Origin: JAFLUQ01 sp964537995
GTDB taxonomy: Bacteria > Bacillota > Clostridia > UMGS1883
Assembly (NCBI GenBank): GCA_964537995.1
Contig: CAZICW010000007.1
Span: 1-45,815 of the forward strand
Length of the DNA stretch: 45,815 bases
Direction: 5' to 3'
A program made the translations under genes and the position numbers. This document shows, piece by piece, positions 25,176 through 31,768 of the stretch. A model generated the notes under the pieces. It made no database searches, was not told the DNA's origin, and saw nothing but the letters and a program-made list of their open reading frames with translations. The stretch's first letter is position 1. Each line of letters starts with the position of its first letter.

Positions 25176-25712
25176 TTATCCCCAAAGCCCGAAAAACCGT
25201 GTTTTCAGCGCAACCGCGGCGGCGCAGAAGAGAAGAAAAATTATAATCGCGGCAACGGAAAAAACCGTAAACGCCCTTTTGCTGTACATTTTTCCCCTTC
25301 CGACAAGAATCCCGTAAAGCTGAACAATCACAAACGCCACAGCAAGACTGATATACACAAGCAAATACGCCTTGTCGGAGCCCATGGCGCCGCAATACTG
25401 GATAACCGTCATGCTCCAGAAAATATAAACAAAGATTCCGCAGTAAATAAAAAATCCCTTTTTTTCTTTATACGCTCCGATTGCGGCGCATACCATCGCG
25501 CCGATTATGCCGCCCCAGAAAAGAATCTGTTCAAAGGCGACCGCCCCCAGAATCGTCGCCGTATTTTCGCTCATTTTCTGAAGGAACAAAAGCAAAAGAG
25601 CGTAAAGTATTATCACCGCGGTCAGCGTGACAATACTGTTGGAAAGCTGCTCGGCACTTTCCTTGCGGACAATTTTATTTTGCTCTATATCTTTATCGGA
25701 AATTTTTTTCAT
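25176..25712 (-). CDS. Hypothetical five-helix membrane protein
   Basis: A 178-aa protein I cannot assign to a named family. A charged cytoplasmic start (KKISDKDIEQNKIVRKESAEQ) precedes about five hydrophobic segments: TLTAVIILYALLLLFLQ, ILFWGGIIGAMVCAAIGAY, FFIYCGIFVYIFWSMTVIQY, LLVYISLAVAFVIVQLYGIL and VFSVAAIIIFLLFCAAAVAL. No signal peptide, catalytic motif or ligand-binding motif is visible. A strong GGAGGA ribosome site lies 8 nt before ATG 25712. It is transcribed alone, divergently from asnS, and ends at a GC-rich terminator. Confidence 0.8.
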   Translation of the reverse strand: MKKISDKDIEQNKIVRKESAEQLSNSIVTLTAVIILYALLLLFLQKMSENTATILGAVAFEQILFWGGIIGAMVCAAIGAYKEKKGFFIYCGIFVYIFWSMTVIQYCGAMGSDKAYLLVYISLAVAFVIVQLYGILVGRGKMYSKRAFTVFSVAAIIIFLLFCAAAVALKTRFFGLWG

Positions 25713-25841
25713 TGCAATTTTCCTCCGGTATGCTTAATTATATTATGTGCTTTTTTTCTTTTGAAAAACATCTTTCTTTATATATTTTAGCGTAAAACTT
25801 TGGCAAAGTCAAGAAGTTTAGTAAAATTTTCGCATAAATTA

Positions 25842-25870
25842 TAGACAAATTAATATTTTTGTGCCATAAT
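25842..25870 (+). promoter_or_regulatory. Promoter for asnS
   Basis: TAGACA at 25842-25847 and CATAAT at 25865-25870, spacer 17 nt, each one base from consensus. The transcript would start near 25877 and carry a leader of about 119 nt. Confidence 0.65.
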
Positions 25871-25876
25871 AAGTAT

Positions 25877-25990
25877 GGAGGCGCCGAAGGCTCAGTCACT
25901 GCCGCAGAAAGCCGCTCGGCGGTTTAGCTTTTTTTGCCGTCGGTTTTCCGGAAACAATCGGCGCGTCCCAATAAGGTCTTATTTGGAGGA
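25877..25990 (+). promoter_or_regulatory. Structured 5' leader of asnS
   Basis: The leader contains a closing stem GCGCCGA (25881-25887) with TCGGCGC (25958-25964) that encloses about 70 nt. Inside are a terminator-like hairpin (AAAGC...CCGC/GCGG...GCTTTTTTT, about 25908-25935) and the TTTTCCGGAAAA-type palindrome near 25947. A third hairpin, CCCAATAAG (25967-25975) with CTTATTTGG (25978-25986), has one mismatch and covers the first bases of the GGAGGA ribosome site. This could control elongation or translation. I do not see the T-box AGGGTGG element or another riboswitch signature, so the class is unknown. Confidence 0.5.
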
Positions 25991-25995
25991 AAATC

Positions 25996-27387
25996 ATGAA
26001 ACGCACAACCATCAAAGTTCTTTATTCCTCACCGAGGAAAGAGGGTGAACGCGTCCGCGTGGCGGGCTGGATAAAAAGCATACGCGACAACGGCGCGTTC
26101 TGTTTTGTTTCGCTGAACGACGGAAGCTTTTTTGAAGGGCTTCAGGTCGTCGCCGAAAAGTCAAAGCTGAGCCGCTACGACGAAATTGTTTCCCTGAATG
26201 TCGGCGCGGCAATTTGGTTCGAGGGGGAAATCCGCCTTACTCCCGACGCGCGGCAGCCGTTTGAGCTGAATGCCGATTCCGCCGAAATCGAGGGCGTTTC
26301 CTCTCCCGATTATCCGCTGCAAAAAAAACGTCACAGCAACGAATATCTCCGCACCATAGCTCATCTGCGTCCGAGGACGAATCTGTTTTCGGCGGTGCTG
26401 CGTGTACGCGGTGTTCTTGCTTACGCTATACACCGCTTTTTCAACGAAAGGGGCTTCGTTTATGTTCATACTCCGATAATAACAGCAAGCGACTGCGAGG
26501 GCGCGGGAGAGATGTTCCGCGTAACAACGCTTGACTTGGACAATCCTCCCCGCGGAGAGGACGGCGGTGTGGACTACTCGAAGGACTTTTTCGGCAAGCC
26601 CGCCTATCTCACTGTCAGCGGTCAGCTCAACGGAGAAACCCACGCGATGGCTCTGGGAAGCATTTACACCTTCGGCCCGACCTTCCGCGCGGAAAACAGC
26701 AACACGCCGCGCCACGGAGCGGAATTTTGGATGGTAGAACCGGAAATCGCCTTTGCGGATCTTGACGACGACGCCGAGCTTGCGGAGGATATGCTGAAAT
26801 ATATAATAAAGTATGTGCTCGCCGAAGCCCCCGAGGAAATGGAGTTTTTCAACAAATTCGTGGATAAGGGCTTGATTGAGCGGCTGAACGGAGTCATAGG
26901 CTCCGACTTTGCCCGCGTAACCTATACCGAAGCGGTAAAGCTGCTCGAGGAGAGCGGAGAAAAATTTGAATACCCCGTTTCGTGGGGAGTTGACCTCCAG
27001 ACCGAGCATGAAAGGTATCTGACAGAGAAAATTTTCAAGCGCCCCGTCTTCGTTACAGACTATCCCAAGGAGATAAAGGCGTTCTATATGCGGCTGAACG
27101 ACGACGGAAAAACCGTTGCCGCCATGGACTGTCTTGTCCCGGGCGTCGGAGAAATCATCGGCGGCTCTCAAAGAGAAGAACGCCTTGACGTGCTGACCGC
27201 GAGAATGGCGGAGCTGGGGCTTAAAGAAGAAGATTATTGGTGGTACCTCGACCTGCGCCGTTACGGAAGCGCGCGGCACGCCGGCTTCGGGTTAGGCTTT
27301 GAGCGCGCGCTGATGTATATAACGGGCGTCACGAATATTCGCGACGTTCAGAGCTTTCCGCGTACAGCCGGAAATGCCGAATTTTAA
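25996..27387 (+). CDS. asnS: Asparaginyl-tRNA synthetase
   Basis: Class IIb aminoacyl-tRNA synthetase of 463 aa that charges tRNA-Asn directly. The N-terminal OB-fold anticodon-binding domain runs to about residue 105 (RVRVAGWIKSIRDNGAFCFVSLNDGS). The catalytic domain follows, with RPRTNLFSAVLRVR, motif 2 FRAENSNTPRHGAEFWMVEPE and motif 3 GFGLGFERALMYITGVTNIRDV. The insert FFGKPAYLTVSGQLNGET is typical of AsnRS rather than AspRS. GGAGGA precedes ATG 25996. It heads a probable operon with the TPR gene 17 nt downstream. Confidence 0.97.
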   Translation: MKRTTIKVLYSSPRKEGERVRVAGWIKSIRDNGAFCFVSLNDGSFFEGLQVVAEKSKLSRYDEIVSLNVGAAIWFEGEIRLTPDARQPFELNADSAEIEGVSSPDYPLQKKRHSNEYLRTIAHLRPRTNLFSAVLRVRGVLAYAIHRFFNERGFVYVHTPIITASDCEGAGEMFRVTTLDLDNPPRGEDGGVDYSKDFFGKPAYLTVSGQLNGETHAMALGSIYTFGPTFRAENSNTPRHGAEFWMVEPEIAFADLDDDAELAEDMLKYIIKYVLAEAPEEMEFFNKFVDKGLIERLNGVIGSDFARVTYTEAVKLLEESGEKFEYPVSWGVDLQTEHERYLTEKIFKRPVFVTDYPKEIKAFYMRLNDDGKTVAAMDCLVPGVGEIIGGSQREERLDVLTARMAELGLKEEDYWWYLDLRRYGSARHAGFGLGFERALMYITGVTNIRDVQSFPRTAGNAEF

Positions 27388-27404
27388 AAAAAGGAAGGAT
27401 TTTT

Positions 27405-28253
27405 ATGCAATTTTTGATTACTCTGCTGCCGTTTATCGCCGTATTCATCATCTATAATTTCGTGAATCATATTTTGGGGATAGCGGCGCTGCTCGTGCTG
27501 CTTATTGTGCTTGTATGGCTGAAATGGCCGACAATTCTTATGCTGCGCGGCAACAGCGCTTATAACAAAGGAAAAAAGCCCCAAGGGCTTGCTCTGATGG
27601 AAAAGGCGTATAAAACCGGAAAGCTTGACGGCAATATGGTGGTCTACTATTCCTACTGTCTGCTTCGCGAAAACAAAGACGCCGAGGCGGAAGCCGTGCT
27701 TGACGAATACATTGCGTCGGGCAAAGGAAAGCAGGCGGACGTTTGCCGCGCGAAGCACAATAAGGCGATAATCATGCGCAAGGCGGGAAGGACGGACGAA
27801 GCGTTTGAGCTTATGAAGGAGGTTCACGCCGAAATGCCCGCGACCGACACATACGGCACGCTCGGATTGCTCTACCTCGACAAAGCGGCGGCTGACCCCT
27901 CAATGAACGATGAGGCGCTCACTTTTCTTAAAGAAGCCTACGATTACAACTCCGACGACCGCACAATAGCCGCAAATCTCGGTGAAATGTACCTTCGCAC
28001 CGATAAGCTCGACGAAGCGGAGGAAATATACAAAGCCCTTTCCGCGGCTAATCAGGGCGGGCCGACGGCTTACTACAACTACGCCAAGGTACTTATGGCA
28101 AAGGGAAACTATGAGGATGCGGAAGATATGCTCAATCACGCGCTGCGCCACCCGTTCACGGGCGTTACGGCAATTAAGCGCGAAGAGGTTGAAGCCGCGC
28201 TTGCCGAGGTTGAAGCCAAGCTTGCCGAATCGGCCGAGGACAACGGAGAATGA
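27405..28253 (+). CDS. Membrane-anchored TPR protein
   Basis: A 282-aa protein with two adjacent N-terminal membrane helices (LITLLPFIAVFIIYNFV and ILGIAALLVLLIVLVWL) and a soluble part of tetratricopeptide repeats. Repeats are recognisable around NSAYNKGKKPQGLALMEKAY, RAKHNKAIIMRKAGRTDEAF, AANLGEMYLRTDKLDEAEEI and YYNYAKVLMAKGNYEDAEDM. TPRs mediate protein-protein contacts; no partner can be named from sequence. Its stop codon is 4 nt before the start of the primase-helicase-like gene, and asnS ends 17 nt upstream, so all three are probably one transcript. An AAGGAAGGA ribosome site precedes ATG 27405. Confidence 0.88.
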   Translation: MQFLITLLPFIAVFIIYNFVNHILGIAALLVLLIVLVWLKWPTILMLRGNSAYNKGKKPQGLALMEKAYKTGKLDGNMVVYYSYCLLRENKDAEAEAVLDEYIASGKGKQADVCRAKHNKAIIMRKAGRTDEAFELMKEVHAEMPATDTYGTLGLLYLDKAAADPSMNDEALTFLKEAYDYNSDDRTIAANLGEMYLRTDKLDEAEEIYKALSAANQGGPTAYYNYAKVLMAKGNYEDAEDMLNHALRHPFTGVTAIKREEVEAALAEVEAKLAESAEDNGE

Positions 28254-28257
28254 CGCT

Positions 28258-29730
28258 ATGAATGGTCTTGGTTCCGATATTGACGAGCTTTACAGACTGA
28301 TTTCGGGCATTTTCGGCGGCAGGCGCAAGCCGTTTGTCTTATTTTCCAGAACCGTTTCGGGAAGGCTTGTGCGGCGGCGCGCCTGCACCCTTTGTCCCAA
28401 CGCCGATAACGCGGACTGTTCCCACTGCGGCGGGAACGGCTTCCGCTCTCTTTCGTCCGCAGATATAGCGGCGCACATAAGCGGCAGAGCCGCGGCGGGA
28501 ATTTATCCCGCGGACGAAAACGGGCTGTGCCGCTTTTGCGTTCTGGAAATAGGCGGAAAGGCTCCGGCGGAGACTTTGCGTCTTGCCGACGAAATTTGCC
28601 GCGGCTTTTCGGCGGACTGTCTGAAGGAAATATCCGACTACGGTCGGAAAGCGCGGCTTTGGATATTTTTCGGGCGCGAAGTAAGCCCCGAAGCGGCTGT
28701 TTTAGCCGCGGAAAGGGTTATTGAGGAGCTTACGGCTCTTAACCCCAAGCTCGCTGCTTCGATTTCGGACGAGATCCTGCCCTCCGCGGGCAAAAAGGGC
28801 GGCTTCGGCAAACCGGCGCTGCTGCCCCTGTTCGACAGCGGAGAGGGCTACTCCTTCCTTTTGGACGAAAATTTTGAGCCTGCCGAGGATACGCTGAAGC
28901 TTTTGCGGGATTTTTCGCCGTCGGCGGCCGATTTTTCCGATAAAAGCACGGAGAAGCTCGCTCTTACTCTTAACGCGGAGCTTTGCGGCTCGATATATCT
29001 TCGCGAAAGGGAGCTTTCTTCCCGCGCGCTTGCTTCCCTCTGCCGCGCGGCAAGCTTTGTCAATCCCGATTGCGGCGAATTTAACAACACTCCGACGGTC
29101 GTGCGCTGTTATTCCGTAGGCGGCGGAAGGCTGGCTCTTCCGAGAGGAATTAATCTTTCCGCCATTCTGCCCGAAGCGGAAATACATACGGCAAACAGCG
29201 GCGCAAAAGGAAAAAAGCTCCGTCTGGGGCTGAAACGGAAGCTTAACTCATGGCAGCAAAACGGCGTTCTTGCCGCCGAAGACCGCAAGGAAGGAATTAT
29301 AACCGCTCCCATAGGAAGCGGAAAAACACTTATAATATGCGCGCTGCTGGCAAGGCTCGGAAGAACCGCGCTTATTCTGACCGCCGACAGGGCTGCGGCC
29401 CTGCGCTGGAAGCGGCGGCTCTGCGAGGCGTTCGGGCTGAACGGGGATCTCGTCGGCTGCGTCGTCGGCGACAGCGACTATCCGCTCGGAACGCTTGATG
29501 TCGCGGTTATCGGCGCAAAAACCCCGCTGCTTTTGGCGGAATATCTTTCCCTCTACGCAACTGTCGTCGTCACAGACTGCGACAGACTGCGCTGTACGGG
29601 CGAGATTTTTCGCTCTGTAATGGAGAATGTGTGCGCGGAAAGAGTATACGCAATTTCATCGCGCCCCGTCAGCGAAAGCAGATTAAAGGATTATATCCGG
29701 CTGTACTGCGGAGAAACGATATACGGATAG
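28258..29730 (+). CDS. TOTE-type primase-helicase-like protein A, shortened and catalytically altered
   Basis: A 490-aa protein with the domain order of TOTE conflict-system primase-helicase proteins. A Cys cluster (CTLC 43-46, CSHC 54-57) leads to the AAGIYPADENGLCRFCVLEI strand pair, where canonical proteins carry the catalytic DxD and this one has EIG (97-99). RKARLWIFFG (130-139) has Arg in place of the catalytic His of GAHVWIFF. GGFGKPALLPLF and ASFVNPDCGEF match the linker region. The helicase part keeps Walker A (APIGSGKT, 350-357), but the DECH box reads TDCD (439-442) and SAT reads SSR. The chain ends at YCGETIYG, before the second RecA domain. GGAGAA supports ATG 28258. The family is assigned from motif order; function is unknown. 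Confidence 0.8.
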   Translation: MNGLGSDIDELYRLISGIFGGRRKPFVLFSRTVSGRLVRRRACTLCPNADNADCSHCGGNGFRSLSSADIAAHISGRAAAGIYPADENGLCRFCVLEIGGKAPAETLRLADEICRGFSADCLKEISDYGRKARLWIFFGREVSPEAAVLAAERVIEELTALNPKLAASISDEILPSAGKKGGFGKPALLPLFDSGEGYSFLLDENFEPAEDTLKLLRDFSPSAADFSDKSTEKLALTLNAELCGSIYLRERELSSRALASLCRAASFVNPDCGEFNNTPTVVRCYSVGGGRLALPRGINLSAILPEAEIHTANSGAKGKKLRLGLKRKLNSWQQNGVLAAEDRKEGIITAPIGSGKTLIICALLARLGRTALILTADRAAALRWKRRLCEAFGLNGDLVGCVVGDSDYPLGTLDVAVIGAKTPLLLAEYLSLYATVVVTDCDRLRCTGEIFRSVMENVCAERVYAISSRPVSESRLKDYIRLYCGETIYG

Positions 29731-29793
29731 CGAAAAAGCTCCGGACGCGCACAATTCTCCCCGCCAAACAGGCATTTATTCTTCGGCGCTTCT

Positions 29794-31506
29794 TCAGCCC
29801 ATTCTGTATGCCACATCGCCGCAAAGCATATATATGTATCCCCACATTCCGTCGCGGCGTTTGTCATCGGCCGTTATCCCGTAGACGCGGCTCGGTCTGA
29901 GCGCGTTTACGCGGCGGAAAATTTCGGCGTTCATCGGCATACGGCTCAAATCAGCCAAAATCAGCAGCCCGTATTTGTCCTTTATTTTTTCGTCGGTTAT
30001 CAGCTTTACCGCGACCTTGCTTCCGTTTCTTTCGGCGTCGATGCCGAAAAGCCTGTATACGTTGTCAATCCAGCGGCGGCGGGCGGCTTCGTCGGCGGTA
30101 AGTATAAGCGCGGTAGTCCTTGCCCGAGCGATAAGCTCGGCGACAACAAGCGTTTTTCCGCTGCCCGTTCTTCCGAGAATTACTCCGCAGGAGCGGGAAA
30201 GCAGTTCGTCCGCCGCCTCTCTCTGTGTTCCCGAAATAGTATATGCTGCGTTAAGATGCGGCTTTTCGCGTTCGGGGGCCTCGTAAGCTACGGAAAAATC
30301 GGCAGCGGACGCTTTTAAAAGCTCCTCGACGTCGGTTCCGAGTCCCTTGGGCAGACGGAGATATTTTTCGTCCTCCGTAAAGCAAACCGCAACCGAGGGC
30401 AGTCTTTCGCCGTATTCCTCCAATGCGGACGGAGGATTTTTAAAGCACGCCATGCGCCGCATGGCGTTTCTTGTTTCCGGCGTAAGGGAACGCAGCGGGA
30501 CGGCAATGTCGGCACCGACGCCGATTGCGAGCTTTTTCGGGAATGTAAGCGGCTTCAGCCTTGGGCGCACTCCTCCGTAAAGCTTGCCGAAGCCGCTGTT
30601 TCCGAGGGCGTTCAGCCTGTCGGCAAGGTAGCTCCGCGTAATGCTGCGAAAGCCGTAAATTTCCATCGCTCCGCGCGCAAGCGGCTCGCCCTCTCGATCG
30701 ACAAACACGGACACGCGCCTTTTCTGTTTTCCCAGAGGAAGAATTACCGGCAGTCCGAAGCTCCCCTCCGCAAGCTCGGCGGGATGGGGACAGAGCCTGT
30801 CATAGAGCGAGAAGGTAATTTCGGGCGATTTTTCCATCGCCGCAGTTATCAGCGAGCATCCGAGAGCACGGACGGCCCTCGCCGGAACAAAGCCGTCGAA
30901 GAAAATCCACAGCCGCGTCATATTGCCAAAGCGTTCCGCATAGGCGGGGATGTCGTAATCGCGGCAAATTTCGGCAAGCGGCGCAAGCTGGGCATGGCGT
31001 TCAAGCTCCAAAGCAAGGAAGCGGCAAAGTCCCTCCGCCGTAACCGGATAAACCCCGCAAAGCAGCTTTCCGTCAAGGTGCTTTGCGGCGACAGTTTCCG
31101 AAAACGGAACAAGCCGTCCGCCGCGGCAATTTTTGCAGTTGTCAATGCCGCGCATACACCCCGGAACAATTTCGTAATTTTCACAAATATAATTATAGCC
31201 CTCCGACCCGAAAGCGTTTCTCCAGTAGAAGGCGCAAACCCCGCGCCGACCGGAAAAAAGCTCCGTAAAGCGGCGGACAAGCTCGGAATCGCCGGCATTT
31301 TCGCCTTCCGCAAGAGCGGCTTCCTCGGCGGGAGTAAAGCTTTTTCGCCATGCCTCGGCGGAAAGCGTGAAAAAAGAACCGTCGCCGCTTTTGCGGTAAA
31401 TGACGGTTTTTTCTTCGGTCACGCCGTCGGAAGCGGTCATGACCACGGTATATTCCTCTCCGTCCGAGCCTATGTATTTTCCGGGAATTATGAGCTTTTC
31501 CGCCAT
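29794..31506 (-). CDS. TOTE-type primase-helicase-like protein B with a DUF1653-like N-terminus
   Basis: A 570-aa paralogue of protein A, transcribed toward it. Residues about 7-57 (PGKYIGSDGEEYTVV ... VIYRKSGDG) resemble the small DUF1653 domain. Next come LFSGRRGVCAFYW, a Cys group (GCMRGIDNCKNC, 117-127), and CGVYPVTAEGLCRFLALELE, where canonical DxD has become ExE (167-169). NMTRLWIFFDGFVPARAVRALG has Arg 198 for the catalytic His, while SLYDRLCP (233-240) keeps the third motif. The helicase part has Walker A GRTGSGKT (445-452), but ADLS (518-521) replaces DExH and ITADD replaces SAT. The protein ends just after CGDVAYR. A GGGAGGGG ribosome site supports ATG 31506. The stop is 63 nt from that of protein A, with no clear terminator between. 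Confidence 0.82.
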   Translation of the reverse strand: MAEKLIIPGKYIGSDGEEYTVVMTASDGVTEEKTVIYRKSGDGSFFTLSAEAWRKSFTPAEEAALAEGENAGDSELVRRFTELFSGRRGVCAFYWRNAFGSEGYNYICENYEIVPGCMRGIDNCKNCRGGRLVPFSETVAAKHLDGKLLCGVYPVTAEGLCRFLALELERHAQLAPLAEICRDYDIPAYAERFGNMTRLWIFFDGFVPARAVRALGCSLITAAMEKSPEITFSLYDRLCPHPAELAEGSFGLPVILPLGKQKRRVSVFVDREGEPLARGAMEIYGFRSITRSYLADRLNALGNSGFGKLYGGVRPRLKPLTFPKKLAIGVGADIAVPLRSLTPETRNAMRRMACFKNPPSALEEYGERLPSVAVCFTEDEKYLRLPKGLGTDVEELLKASAADFSVAYEAPEREKPHLNAAYTISGTQREAADELLSRSCGVILGRTGSGKTLVVAELIARARTTALILTADEAARRRWIDNVYRLFGIDAERNGSKVAVKLITDEKIKDKYGLLILADLSRMPMNAEIFRRVNALRPSRVYGITADDKRRDGMWGYIYMLCGDVAYRMG

Positions 31507-31720
31507 GCGCCGCCCCTCCCTTTATTCAGCGGTTTCCGCCTTGCAAAAAATAATGTCATTGCGTACGGATATATTATATTATAAATATATTACAAAATTA
31601 TGACATATTGAAATTTGTTTGCGGCGTAGCTGCTAATAATTTACAAAATTTTTCGCGGCGCAAACGGAAGCAAATACTTATATTCGATTTTCTTTCCGCA
31701 AATTTTGACGCCTCAACCGA
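31507..31720. other. AT-rich intergenic region upstream of protein B
   Basis: This stretch lies between the start of protein B and the 3' hairpin of the S-layer gene. It contains TATAATATAAT-like sequence on the minus strand near 31570-31580 that could be a -10 region for protein B, but I find no matching -35 at a normal distance. No gene is evident. Confidence 0.4.
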
Positions 31721-31754
31721 AAATATCATTTTTGCCGAAGCAAAAATGATATTT
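31721..31754 (-). terminator. Very stable 15-bp hairpin with UUCG loop at the 3' end of the S-layer gene
   Basis: AAATATCATTTTTGC (31721-31735) and its perfect complement (31740-31754) are separated by four bases. On the minus strand the loop reads C-UUCG-G, the exceptionally stable tetraloop, and it lies 14 nt after the S-layer gene stop codon. The downstream T-run is poor, so it may stabilise the mRNA 3' end or act as a terminator with the T-rich stem arm. Confidence 0.7.
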
Positions 31755-31768
31755 CGTAAGCGTCCGAT

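Noticed and set aside
25877..25990. T-box leader for asnS
   Set aside because: No AGGGTGG T-box sequence and no specifier-loop architecture that I can identify.
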